A stretch of 64,000 bases of DNA from Siccirubricoccus soli (GCF_024178315.1 NZ_JAMZIK010000023.1:1-64000); one strand, 5' to 3'. Positions 26,803-35,101 are shown, counted from the stretch's first letter. Notes: generated by a model from the sequence alone, not told the origin. Program-made: numbers and translations.

Positions 26803-28077
26803 TCAGCCCGCGGCGCCGTAGGGCGTGCGGAGGGAGCCGGATTTCAGGCTGGCGGGCGCCAGGATCACCTTGGCGCCGGGGCGCTTGTAGCGCTCCAGCT
26901 CGTTGTCGGTGATGCCCTGGAACTGGACGAAGAGGTTGCGCGGCTCTGCCCATTCGCCGAGGGCGCTGAAGCGGAACTTGCCCACGATGGTGTCGAATTC
27001 CTGGGCGTGCATGTCGGCCGCCATCGCCGCCTGGTCGATCTTGCCGATCCGGGTCAGCGTCTGCTCCAGGGTCTGCATCTGGGCATAGGCGTAGGGCGGG
27101 ATGTAATTGCCCAGCAGGTCGGTCTGCTCGCGCGGCGCCAGCTCCCGGTATTTCTGCAGGAAGGTGGCGACGCCGGGGAAGTCCATCGTCGGCTCGGGCG
27201 AATAGACGTCCCAGGTGACGAGGTTGTTCAGCAGCGGGCCGAACTGGCTCTGGAAGCTGGCGAGCTGGGGGCCGACCAGGCCGCCGCCGAAGATCGCGGG
27301 GGTGAAGCGCAGCTCATTCGCCGCGCGCACCAGGCCGGAGGAATCCGGCGGGTAGGAGGCGATGAAGACAAGGTCCGGCCGCCCGGACTGCATGGCGCGG
27401 ATGATCGGGGTGAAATCCACCGTGCTCGGCGGGTAGGAGCGGTCATAGACGATGCGGATGCCGCGCTTCTTCGCGTGGTAGCGCGCGCTTTCGGCGGCCT
27501 TCTGGGCGAATTCATTGTCCACGGCGGCGATCGCGATGCTGCGCGGCGGCGCCGGCAGCATGGCCGCCACCTCGAAATAGCCGGTGGCGTAGGTCTCCTT
27601 CATGTTGTCGCCGACGACGTTCACGTTGAAGTGGCGGTCGTATTTGAACGCCTCGTTCACCCCGGCGCCGAAGATGGTCAGGAAGGTCACGTTGCGCTGC
27701 ATCACCACCGGCATGGCGGGGGCGATCATCGCCGTGGCGTAGGGGGAGGTGACGATGTCCACCTTATCCACGTCCAGCAGCTTGGTGTAGATGCCGGGGA
27801 CGAGCCCGGGCTGGGTCTGGTCGTCATAGAACACCAGCTGCACCGGGCGGCCGAGGATGCCGCCGCGCGCATTCACCTCCTGTGCCCAGATCTGGTAGGC
27901 CAGCAGCGTGGCGCGGCCATTGCCGGCGAGGCCGCCGGAGAGCGCCATGGCAAAGCCGATGCGGATGGGGTTGGCGGATTGCGCAAGGGCGGGAAACACC
28001 CCCGCCACCTGCCCCGCCCCGGCGATCGCGGCGGCCAGCGAAAGGCGGCCGAATTGGCGCCGCGTGAGATGGTCCAT
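26803..28077 (-). CDS. Liv-type periplasmic substrate-binding protein
   Basis: A 424-residue binding protein of the type I periplasmic (Peripla_BP_6) family. The N terminus has a twin-arginine signal, LTRRQFGRLSLAAAIAGAG, cleaved near PALAQ. The mature part starts IRIGFAMALSGGLAGNGR, typical for amide or branched-chain-type ligands. The longer length and the adjacent ring-cleavage dioxygenase suggest that the ligand may be an aromatic or other carboxylate rather than leucine; this is inference. It follows the dioxygenase by 86 bp and precedes livH. Confidence 0.88.
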   Translation of the reverse strand: MDHLTRRQFGRLSLAAAIAGAGQVAGVFPALAQSANPIRIGFAMALSGGLAGNGRATLLAYQIWAQEVNARGGILGRPVQLVFYDDQTQPGLVPGIYTKLLDVDKVDIVTSPYATAMIAPAMPVVMQRNVTFLTIFGAGVNEAFKYDRHFNVNVVGDNMKETYATGYFEVAAMLPAPPRSIAIAAVDNEFAQKAAESARYHAKKRGIRIVYDRSYPPSTVDFTPIIRAMQSGRPDLVFIASYPPDSSGLVRAANELRFTPAIFGGGLVGPQLASFQSQFGPLLNNLVTWDVYSPEPTMDFPGVATFLQKYRELAPREQTDLLGNYIPPYAYAQMQTLEQTLTRIGKIDQAAMAADMHAQEFDTIVGKFRFSALGEWAEPRNLFVQFQGITDNELERYKRPGAKVILAPASLKSGSLRTPYGAAG

Positions 28078-28163
28078 GCCTGTCTCCTCCCCATGGTTCT
28101 TCGCATCCGGCCTTGGACAGGGAGGGCGGCATCTGTCGCGCCGCCTCTCCCGCCGGATGCCCG

Positions 28164-29078
28164 CTATTCGGCAGCGGGCAGTATCTGCGAGGGATCGGCG
28201 CCGACCCGCCCGCCCGTCTCCCCGGCCGCGCGGCGGGAGAGGCGGAAATCGTAGCGCAGGCTCGGCAGGTCGGGCCGCGGCGTGCCGGGCACGCCCATCG
28301 CCGCCTCCACCACCAGGGAGGAGCTGACGCCGAACACCGTGTCGCTGTCCACATTCGGGTCGTCGGCGAAGTAGAGCGCCGTCACCAGCTCCCGATGCCC
28401 CTCGGCCGCCACCAGCACATGGATATGCGCCGGGCGCTTGCCGTGGCGGTTCTGGCGGTGGACGAAGGCGCCGACCGGCCCGTCCATCGGGATGGAATAG
28501 CCGATGGGCTTCACCGTCCGCAGGTGGTAGCGGCCTTCCGCATCCGCCTGGAAGCGGCCGCGCATGTCCATCACCGTCGCGTCATTCGCCTGCAGGTCGT
28601 AGAGCCCCTCGGCATCGGTCTGCCAGACATCGATCCAGGCATTGGGCAGCGGCCGTCCCGCGGCATCGGTGATCTGGCCGAACAGGCAGATCTCCTCGCC
28701 CCCGGTCTTGTGCACGGCGATGCTGCCGCCGAGCGGGAAGACTGGCGCCTTGTCCCGGAAGAAGGGGCCGAGCAGGCTGGTCTCCGTCCCCGCCGTCTCG
28801 CGCCCCTCCGCGTCATGCATCAGGTTCACCAGGCGGGAGAGGCCGAGCACGTCCGACAGCAGGATGAATTCCTGGCGATAGGGCGTGCAGGCTTGGCCGA
28901 CGGCGGTGAGGAAGGCGATGCCGGCGAGCCATTCGTCCGGCGTCAGCTTCACCTCCTGCGCGAAGCCGTGCAGGTGGCGGACGGCGGCGGCGGTCACTTC
29001 GCGCAGCCGGGCATCCGGCGTGTGCGCCATCTGCGCCAGGACTTCCTTCAGCAAGCCCTGCGGATCGAGATCCTGCAT
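28164..29078 (-). CDS. Intradiol ring-cleavage dioxygenase (catechol/hydroxyquinol 1,2-type)
   Basis: About 304 residues with a helical N-terminal dimer domain and a beta-sandwich catalytic domain. The four Fe(III) ligands are visible: Tyr in EGLYDLQ, Tyr in KPIGYSIP and two His in RPAHIHVLV. TSLLGPFFRDKAPV and LPNAWIDVWQTDAEG are family segments. Such enzymes open catechol-type rings between the hydroxyls in the cytoplasm. The start at ATG 29076-29078 has GGGAG eight bases ahead; an upstream in-frame ATG is possible. As first gene of the Liv operon it links uptake to aromatic breakdown. Catechol versus hydroxyquinol cannot be settled by eye. Confidence 0.87.
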   Translation of the reverse strand: MQDLDPQGLLKEVLAQMAHTPDARLREVTAAAVRHLHGFAQEVKLTPDEWLAGIAFLTAVGQACTPYRQEFILLSDVLGLSRLVNLMHDAEGRETAGTETSLLGPFFRDKAPVFPLGGSIAVHKTGGEEICLFGQITDAAGRPLPNAWIDVWQTDAEGLYDLQANDATVMDMRGRFQADAEGRYHLRTVKPIGYSIPMDGPVGAFVHRQNRHGKRPAHIHVLVAAEGHRELVTALYFADDPNVDSDTVFGVSSSLVVEAAMGVPGTPRPDLPSLRYDFRLSRRAAGETGGRVGADPSQILPAAE

Positions 29079-29602
29079 CACGCTCACTCCCTGCATGCGG
29101 TCCCGGACCGGAGGATTTTCCGACACGATGCGCGGGGTGCAGGGCTGCGGTCAATCGCCATGCTTCACCTGTGGTCAGGCGCGCTTCGCTACCACCCAGC
29201 CAATGCCCCCCTGCGCCGCCGCCTGCTGGCCATGCTGCCTTTCCTGCCGGCGCGGCGGGCCCTGGCCAGGCCGTAACACCCCGAATGGCGCCTGTTCCGC
29301 CAGCGCTTCCCGGCGCCGGAGGGGCGGGTGGACAGCGGCCATGGCGGCGTCTCCCATGCCGAGGAGCAGGGCTAGAGCAGATCGCCGTAGGGCGGCATCG
29401 CCCGAAGGCGTGACTCTGCTCTGCAAACAAAGACTTAGAGCGTTTTCGGTGAACGCATGTAAACCGAAAACGCTCTAGGGGCTGCTGGCGGCGGCCGATC
29501 CCGGCCTGCCGGCCTGGCTACCGGCGGAGGCGTGGAAGGATTCACCCTTCCCTAGCAATTCCTCCTGTAGCGGTGCCGGTCGGTCGGGTGCGGGACATCC
29601 AC
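29079..29602 (+). pseudogene. Endoglucanase (GH8) scrap within a gene-free stretch
   Basis: No intact gene lies in this 524-bp stretch. From ATG 29232 one frame gives a signal-like MLPFLPARRALA, then TAA at 29274-29276, then PEWRLFRQRFPAPEGRV and DSGHGGVSHAEEQG, matching the start of family 8 endoglucanases (BcsZ-like: W..F..RF, VDTGNGG.SHSEGQG). The frame then hits TAG at 29373 where two hairpins are inserted. After them GLLAAADPGL could continue the same domain. A downstream bcsQ supports a cellulose-operon origin. The rest of the stretch holds the dioxygenase promoter. Confidence 0.55.
29374..29477. repeat. Pair of TAGAGC-type hairpins
   Basis: The first hairpin spans 29374-29422 and has outer arms AGAGCAG/CTGCTCT with an imperfect inner stem. 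The second, 29436-29477, has a perfect 15-bp stem (TAGAGCGTTTTCGGT and complement) around a 12-base loop. They are 13 bases apart. Related TAGAGC starts occur at 45070 and 53177 and AGAGCAG at 19800. They sit inside the endoglucanase scrap and look like inserted dispersed intergenic repeats. Confidence 0.75.
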
Positions 29603-30400
29603 ATGCAGAGGGCGAATGACGACGGCGACGTCGCGCGGCTGGTCCAGGCCTTCGGGATAGGGGGCTTCCGCTACCGGAGCTTCGGCAACCCCCCGACGCG
29701 GCCCGCGGCGCCGGCGCTGACGACGCAGGCGGCGGCCTCCGGCGCAGCCCTGCCCGGGATGGCGCTGGCGGCGCCTGACTTCGCGCAGATGGCGCCGCCG
29801 CGGGAGATGCCCGCACCGGCTGGGCCGGCAGCCTGGCCCGTGGCTGCGCCGCCGATGCGCATGACGCGGAGGCCTGCCTCGCCGGCCATGGCGCCTGTCA
29901 TCGGGCCCGCGCCGGCGCCGGCCGGCGCCCCGGCCCCCCATGCGACGCCGGACCATGCCATGGTGCCGCCCGGCTTCGGGATGGCCCCGCCCCCCAATCT
30001 GCTGCCCGTTGCGCCTTGTGGCGATGCGCCGTTCTTCGCCATGGCGCCCGCACCCCCGCACGGCCCGGTGCCGCCCGCCCATCCGCGGACAGCCCATGCT
30101 GCGATGCCGCCCGCGCCCCCGCCCGGCCAGTTACCGCCAACCTACGCCCCGGCTGCCTCCCTTTTTGCCCCGGCGCTGCCGCAGGCCGCGCCTGTCCATG
30201 CTGCCTTCATTCCGGCCCCGCTGCCCGCCGCGGCGGCAGCCTTCGCTGCGTCGCCCCTGCCGCGCTTCCGCCTGCTGCAGCAAGTTTCAGGCGGACCGCC
30301 GGAGGCAGCGCCCACCCCACCCCCGCCCGGCCCCGCCGCGCGGCAGCCGGCCTTCGCCCTGGTGGCCGGCGCCCGCACCGCCGAAGGCGTGGGGGCCTGA
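29603..30400 (+). CDS. Proline-rich protein, probably BcsO/BcsP-like
   Basis: A 265-residue protein. The first 30 residues, DDGDVARLVQAFGIGGFRYR, resemble the short conserved N-terminal motif of BcsO/BcsP cellulose accessory proteins. The remainder is Pro/Ala/Met-rich with no fold, signal peptide or membrane helix. Its TGA overlaps the bcsQ ATG (TGATG), a strong sign of joint function. In cellulose operons such proteins help position the synthase; here no synthase gene is in view. The coding call rests on the overlap and the N-terminal motif. Confidence 0.6.
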   Translation: MQRANDDGDVARLVQAFGIGGFRYRSFGNPPTRPAAPALTTQAAASGAALPGMALAAPDFAQMAPPREMPAPAGPAAWPVAAPPMRMTRRPASPAMAPVIGPAPAPAGAPAPHATPDHAMVPPGFGMAPPPNLLPVAPCGDAPFFAMAPAPPHGPVPPAHPRTAHAAMPPAPPPGQLPPTYAPAASLFAPALPQAAPVHAAFIPAPLPAAAAAFAASPLPRFRLLQQVSGGPPEAAPTPPPPGPAARQPAFALVAGARTAEGVGA

Positions 30401-31233
30401 TGCCGCTCATCTGCATCGCCTCGCCCAAGGGCGGCGTTGGCAAGACCAGCATCGCCGCCAACCTGGCCCATGCCCTGGCCCGCACCGGCCGCCAGGTGCT
30501 GGCGATGGATCTCGACCCGCAGAACGCCCTGCGCCTGCATTTCGGCATCCCGCTGGAGGATGGCGCCGGTTTCCTCGCCGCCCTGCCCCAGCGCCCGGAC
30601 TGGCGGGAGGCGGCGCGCCACGTCGCGCCCGGGCTGCGCCTGCTGCCGCACGGCATGGTGGACCTGCACCAGGCCCTGGCGCTGGACGCGGCGCTGGAGC
30701 GCGACCCGGAGCTGCTCGCCACGCCGCTCGCCTCCATGCTGGCGGAGCCCGGGCTGCTGGTCATCGCCGACCTGCCGCCCGGCCCCTCCCGCGCCCTGGC
30801 CGCGCTGGTGCCGCAGGCGGCGCTGGTGCTGGTGGCGCTGCTGGCGGATGGCGGCAGCGTCGCGCAGCTCCCCGCCTTGCGGAGTGGCCGCTTCCTCGGC
30901 AACGGCACCCTCGGCAGCCTTCTCGCGGCCCGGCTGCGGGTGGTGGTGAACGAGGTGGAGGCCGCCTCCCACCTCGCCTGCGAGGTGGCACGCGCCATGG
31001 CGGACACGCTGGGGCAGCGGCTGATCGGCGCCATCGCCCGCGACCCCGCGATGGCGGAGGCGCTGGCCTGCCAGACCCTGCTGGCGGAGTATGCGCCGGG
31101 CTGCCGCGCGGCGGAGGATATCGCCACCATCGCCCGCATCCTGGACCGCGCCTTGCCGGCCCCCGTCGCCACGGCACCGGCGCCACCCACCCTTGCCGCG
31201 CTCTGGGGCGCCAATTGGAGCGCGGCGCCATGA
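30400..31233 (+). CDS. bcsQ: BcsQ/YhjQ-type MinD-like ATPase of cellulose operons
   Basis: A 277-residue SIMIBI ATPase. The deviant Walker A is SPKGGVGKTSIAANLAHAL, followed by LAMDLDPQNALRLHFGIP, a segment characteristic of BcsQ rather than of ParA or MinD, and Walker B LLVIADLPPGPSRAL. BcsQ locates cellulose secretion at the cell pole in enterobacteria. The gene looks intact and is coupled to the proline-rich gene before it. What follows is non-coding, so bcsA, bcsB and bcsC are missing from this locus. Confidence in family is good; cellulose synthesis in this organism is not shown. Confidence 0.8.
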   Translation: MPLICIASPKGGVGKTSIAANLAHALARTGRQVLAMDLDPQNALRLHFGIPLEDGAGFLAALPQRPDWREAARHVAPGLRLLPHGMVDLHQALALDAALERDPELLATPLASMLAEPGLLVIADLPPGPSRALAALVPQAALVLVALLADGGSVAQLPALRSGRFLGNGTLGSLLAARLRVVVNEVEAASHLACEVARAMADTLGQRLIGAIARDPAMAEALACQTLLAEYAPGCRAAEDIATIARILDRALPAPVATAPAPPTLAALWGANWSAAP

Positions 31234-31760
31234 CCGCGTTGCCCCGCTTCCTGCCCTGCACATGCGCCATCCGCTGGCGGCCGGGCAAGGGGGCGGGCTG
31301 CTGGCGCGCATCCTCTTCGTGCCCCCGGACGCGGTGCGGCAGGGGCTCCACTGGTGAAGCGTAGCCAGGGAAGGCTTGCCTCCACCGTCCTCGCCCTGCC
31401 CGCCTCACCGTCACGCCGCGCCGCCTGCATTGCGATGGGCCGAGGCCGCCGAATGCGACGGCGCGCTGCAAGGCAGCAGCAGGTGTGGCCGGCCTGCCAG
31501 TGCGGATTGGCGAGCGGCGGCGTGCCGAAGTCGAGGCCTGTCGCGCCCCTGTCTGCTGCCCGAAGGCCGGTTCCGCAGCGCCGTCCACACGGTCTGTACC
31601 GGCAACACGATTCGGTCAGCCACCGGGCCAGCGCGGGTTGCAATTCGGCCGGAATGTCAGGTGCTTGGCCGGTCACCGCAGGGCGCGCCGCCAGGGCGGC
31701 CGGACCAGGGCGGAAACCAGCCGGGAGCCTCGGCGATTGGGCGGGCGAAGGAGAAACGCC
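31234..31760. other. Gene-free stretch after bcsQ
   Basis: I find no credible gene in these 527 bases. A short frame follows bcsQ with a four-base overlap (ATG 31230, ending before 31370), but it is arginine-rich and looks non-coding. On the minus strand DIPAELQPALARWLTES (about 31612-31662) reads like real protein but breaks soon after, so it may be another scrap. A cellulose synthase gene would be expected here. Confidence 0.4.
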
Positions 31761-32081
31761 ATGTCCCGATTACCCGCCCTTGCCCTGCTGCTGCTGACGC
31801 CGGCCTGCGCCTATGTGGAGCGGCCGGTGGAACCCCGGCCCGTCGCCTATTCCGCCCCGGCCTATGCGGCGGCGCCCGGCTATGCCGTCCCGCCCTCGGG
31901 CTATGCCGCGCCGCCCGCCTACACCGTGGCGCCCGCGCCCGCCGTACCCCCGAGCAGCTACTGCGCCGAGGCCGTGGCGGAAGCGCAGAATGCCGCGGCA
32001 CGCGCTGCCTATACCGGATCCTCGCTGGATGCCGGCCGTGCCAACCGCACCGCGGACTACGCCGTGCGCGATTGCCGCTGA
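31761..32081 (+). CDS. Small putative lipoprotein, Tyr/Pro/Ala-rich
   Basis: A 106-residue protein with an N-terminal hydrophobic stretch and a possible lipobox, LLLTPAC at residues 10-16, so likely a lipoprotein. The centre has repeated AYAAAP/GYAVPPSGYAAPP units, and the C-terminal 40 residues have a cysteine pair (SYCAEAV and RDCR) that could form a disulfide. The ATG follows GAAGGAGAAACGCC, a strong ribosome site. I do not recognise the family. The 257 bases after it up to the acyltransferase stop show no gene. Confidence 0.7.
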   Translation: MSRLPALALLLLTPACAYVERPVEPRPVAYSAPAYAAAPGYAVPPSGYAAPPAYTVAPAPAVPPSSYCAEAVAEAQNAAARAAYTGSSLDAGRANRTADYAVRDCR

Positions 32082-32338
32082 GACAGGCCGGGGCTGCCGG
32101 CGCCCTCGCGGCCGGCGCCGGCGGCAGCAATGCGTGCGCCGCGTGACGGACCGCACGGTGTCCGCTGCCGCCTCAGACCGAGCGCAGGATACCAAGGCGC
32201 GCCACCCATTCCGGCTTTCCGCCAGCCGCCGGCCCTGCCAATCGCATTGCGCCTGACGCCATACGCGGTTGCCGCCGCGACAGGCCGGGCCGCCGGCCAG
32301 GCACCGCGTGGCGGGCCGGCGCGGCGCCCGTCGCCGCC

Positions 32339-33187
32339 TCAGCCCGGTCGCCAGGAAATGGTGAAGAGCCACTGCGTCAGCCGCTCACGCACCACCGCAT
32401 CCACCACCGCATCCAGCGCCGCCGCGCCCTCCTCCAGGCTGCCTTCTGGCGGCAGGGCAACGGGCGGCAGGAAATGGGTGCGGAAGCGGGTGCCCGGCAG
32501 CCGCTCCACGAAGCCCGGCACGATGGCGCAGCCCGTCAGCCGCGCCAGCCGCACGGCATAGGGGATGTTGCCCTCGGTGCGCGGGCCGCGGCCGAGGGAG
32601 GGGCCGCGCACCACGCCGCCGATATAGTCGTCCATCCAGAAGAGCAGCGTCTCCTGCCGCCCCTCCAGCACGCGGATGGCCGGCCGCCCGGCGCCGCGAT
32701 CGGCGCGGATCATCCGCCCGCCGCCGCGGAGCCGGATATCGGTGATGACCTGCTCGCGGAAATCGCTGGGCTGCCGGGTGGCGACGCCGACCGGGCGCAG
32801 GCCGAGCTTCGCGAGGGTCAGCCCCAGCACCTCCGGATTGCCGAGATGCAGCCCGGCGAGCAGTAGCGGCCCGGCGGTGCGGGCGGCGCGCAGATGCGCC
32901 TCCCCCACCACCTCCACCCGCCCTTCCTCCCAGAAGCGGAGGATGCGGGACATCTCGGCGAAGCTGGCGGCGATGTTGCCCCAGCTCTCGGCCGTCGCGG
33001 CCTCCGGGTCCAGGTCCGGGCGCAGGGCGCGGAAGGTGGCCATCGCCCGTTCCTGCAGATGCGGGTAGAGGCGCGGCACCACGCCGCGCGCCAGCCCGGC
33101 GCCGATCCGCGTCACCGTCTCGCTCGGCAGCAGCTTCAGCGGATGGAACAGCGCCCGCTCCAGCCCGGCGGCGAGCAGCGCCCTCAT
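32339..33187 (-). CDS. LpxL-like lysophospholipid/lipid A acyltransferase family protein
   Basis: A 282-residue protein of the LpxL/HtrB acyltransferase family. The catalytic H-x4-E motif is HLGNPE in LLLAGLHLGNPEVLG, with later family segments RGGGRMIRADRG, WMDDYIGG and GCAIVPGFVERLPG. It probably transfers an acyl chain to a lipid at the inner membrane; the acceptor is unknown. ATG 33185-33187 overlaps the P450 stop as ATGA, so it is coupled to an oxidising enzyme rather than sitting in a lipid A locus. That context hints at a special lipid. Confidence 0.85.
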   Translation of the reverse strand: MRALLAAGLERALFHPLKLLPSETVTRIGAGLARGVVPRLYPHLQERAMATFRALRPDLDPEAATAESWGNIAASFAEMSRILRFWEEGRVEVVGEAHLRAARTAGPLLLAGLHLGNPEVLGLTLAKLGLRPVGVATRQPSDFREQVITDIRLRGGGRMIRADRGAGRPAIRVLEGRQETLLFWMDDYIGGVVRGPSLGRGPRTEGNIPYAVRLARLTGCAIVPGFVERLPGTRFRTHFLPPVALPPEGSLEEGAAALDAVVDAVVRERLTQWLFTISWRPG

Positions 33188-34608
33188 CCGGCGCGTTCCG
33201 GCAGCATGGGCAGCGTCTCGCCCGGCCGCAGCGTCAGCCGCGCCACCGGGAAGACCTTCGCTCCCGGCGCCAGGCGCGGGGCGAAGCGCTGGCCGAGCGT
33301 CGCCAGCACGATCGCCGCCTCCGCCATGGCGAAATGCGCGCCGGTGCAGACCCGCGGCCCGAGGCTGAAGGGCACATAGGCGTGGCGCGGCCGCGGCGGG
33401 GCGCCGGGCAGGAAGCGGTCCGGCAGGAAGGCATCCGGCCTCTCCCACAGCGCCTTGTGCCGATGCAGCAGCCAGGGCACCACCATGACCAGCCCGCCCT
33501 GCGGCAGGGTCCTGCCGCCCAGCACCACCTCCCGCTGCGCCTCCCGCGCCAGGACGGGGATGGGCGGGTAGAGGCGGAGCGTCTCCTCCACCACCGCGCG
33601 GGCGAAGGGCAGCTTCGGCAGATCCTCGAATCCCGCCGGGCGGCCGCCGAGCACCGCCCGCGCCTCCGCCCGCAGCCGGTCGGCGCTGCGACGGTCCTGG
33701 CTCAGCAGGTACCAGCACCAGGCCATGGTGGAGGCGGTGGTCTCATGCCCCGCCAGGAAGAGCGTCGCCGCCTCGTTGCGGAAGGCGGTGCGGGACATGG
33801 GCTGGCCGCTGCCGGCCAGCTCCGCCTCCGCCATGGCGCGGATCAGGCTCGGCTCGCTCTCCGGGGCGGAGAGCGCGGCCTCGATCATCGCCTCCAGCAC
33901 GTCGTGGATGCGGCGGACCTCCGGCCGCAGCCGCCAGCCCTGCAGCCGGTGCAGCCAGGGCGGCGCGCCGATCAGGGCCAGCAGCCCGCCGGCGCTGACC
34001 TTGCGCTGATAGGCGGCGAAGGCGGAGACGACCTGGCCCGCCCGCGCCTCCCCCAGCGCCCGGCCGAAGACGCTGCGGCAGATCACCTCCGCCGCCAGGG
34101 CGCCCATCTCCGCCAGCATGTCGAAGGGCTGCGCCGGATCTCGTGCCGCCCAGGCGGCGGCGCGTTCCGCCACCGCCTCGGTCATCACCGGGGCGAGGTC
34201 GGCGATGCGGGAGGCATGGGTGACGGGCGCCACGACGCGGCGGCGGTCCTTCCAGACCAGCCCGTCGGAGATGATGAGCCCGTCGCCCACCAGCGGCTCC
34301 AGCGCATGGCGCTGCTGCGGCGATTTGCGCTCGAAGGCCTCGGCCTGGCGGATGAAGGCGTCCTGCACCGTCTCCGGGCTGTTGCAGATGAGGATGCGGC
34401 GGCCGAGCAGGGCGGTGGCGATGAGCGGCTCGGTGAACTGCCGTTCATGCCACACTTCCAGCATGTTCCGGCGCAGCCGCCGCACCAGCTCCGGCAGGGG
34501 CAGGCGGCTGCGGGGCCGGTCCGGATAGGGCGGGGTGAAGACCCCGTCCCGCGCCACGGGGTGGGGGAGGGCAGCCTTCCGCCGCGCCCCCGCTGCTGCG
34601 TCAGCCAC
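33184..34608 (-). CDS. Cytochrome P450
   Basis: A 474-residue class I-like P450 without a membrane anchor. The I-helix motif is LFLAGHETTAS, the ExxR motif is EETLRLYPPIP, and the haem loop is FSLGPRVCTGAHFAMAE with the axial cysteine. The N terminus FTPPYPDRPRSRLPLPELV is typical of soluble fatty-acid or terpene-type bacterial P450s. The start is taken as GTG 34606-34608; a TTG further upstream would add a non-conserved leader. No ferredoxin gene is adjacent. It overlaps the stub of an SDR gene upstream and the acyltransferase downstream. Confidence 0.9.
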   Translation of the reverse strand: MADAAAGARRKAALPHPVARDGVFTPPYPDRPRSRLPLPELVRRLRRNMLEVWHERQFTEPLIATALLGRRILICNSPETVQDAFIRQAEAFERKSPQQRHALEPLVGDGLIISDGLVWKDRRRVVAPVTHASRIADLAPVMTEAVAERAAAWAARDPAQPFDMLAEMGALAAEVICRSVFGRALGEARAGQVVSAFAAYQRKVSAGGLLALIGAPPWLHRLQGWRLRPEVRRIHDVLEAMIEAALSAPESEPSLIRAMAEAELAGSGQPMSRTAFRNEAATLFLAGHETTASTMAWCWYLLSQDRRSADRLRAEARAVLGGRPAGFEDLPKLPFARAVVEETLRLYPPIPVLAREAQREVVLGGRTLPQGGLVMVVPWLLHRHKALWERPDAFLPDRFLPGAPPRPRHAYVPFSLGPRVCTGAHFAMAEAAIVLATLGQRFAPRLAPGAKVFPVARLTLRPGETLPMLPERAG

Positions 34609-34732
34609 GCTGCACCCGGAGCGGACCACGGTCCCCCGCCTCCCGCCCGGCGGGGATGCTTTCCGCGCCAGCGGCGGCAAGGCGCCGGGCGAGGCAGGGC
34701 CCGGATCCGGCGCTGGCGCCGGTGACGATCAT
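34601..34732 (-). pseudogene. Truncated N terminus of a short-chain dehydrogenase
   Basis: A 43-codon frame opening MIVTGASAGSGPCLARRLAA, which matches the TGxxxGxG nucleotide-binding start of SDR enzymes, then reading out of homology and ending in TGA at 34601. It has a ribosome-site-like GAAGGAGCC just upstream. A normal SDR is near 250 residues, so about 200 are missing. It overlaps the P450 start by eight bases. A deletion that joined the SDR start to the P450 gene would explain this. Confidence 0.55.
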
Positions 34733-35101
34733 GGCAGGCTCCTTCTCTCTGGCATGATGCCTGGGAACGCTTCACAAAGCCGCCGTGCGGCGTCGTGACA
34801 CCCACGGCTTTGCCCAATTTCCGGGACCTTGCACAGGCGTCCCCGGCCCGGCCGCGGCAGGACACGGGGCGGCCGCCGCTTCGATAGGAGGGCAAAGGTT
34901 AACCCGGGGGGGTTGAATTAGCTTACAAGATGTCCATCTTGGGCCGCGCTGGCCGGCGCAGGAGACCCCCGGGGGGAGGGGCGCACTCCACCACATGCGG
35001 AGCTTGTCGAGCCAGACCTTCCGAAGCGCAGCGCAGGCTGCCGGTCCGCCCCTCAAGGGTGCCGCGCCTTGCGTTGCTATTGGCCTTGAGGAGGCTGCAA
35101 C
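34733..35101. promoter_or_regulatory. Divergent intergenic region with palindrome before the RND operon
   Basis: This 369-bp gap lies between the leftward P450 unit and the rightward efflux operon. It has a less GC-rich patch at 34908-34941 with a perfect interrupted palindrome, CAAGATGTCCATCTTG, at 34926-34941. A weak TTGAAT (34913-34918) overlaps it as a possible -35 element, but no good -10 follows. The palindrome is a candidate regulator site. No gene is seen in the gap. Confidence 0.35.

Noticed and set aside
27764-27772. TTATCCACG, close to a DnaA box
   Set aside because: It is a single 8-of-9 match inside the coding sequence of the transporter binding protein. No cluster of boxes or AT-rich unwinding stretch surrounds it.
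29603-31233. A plasmid-type ParA partition pair
   Set aside because: The ATPase has BcsQ-like sequence after the P-loop and its partner is a proline-rich protein without a ParB or DNA-binding domain.
32441-32472. GGCAGGGCAACGGGCGGCA inside the acyltransferase gene as another hairpin element
   Set aside because: It lacks the stem and loop and is explained by coding sequence of a conserved region; similarity is limited to the GC-rich tail.
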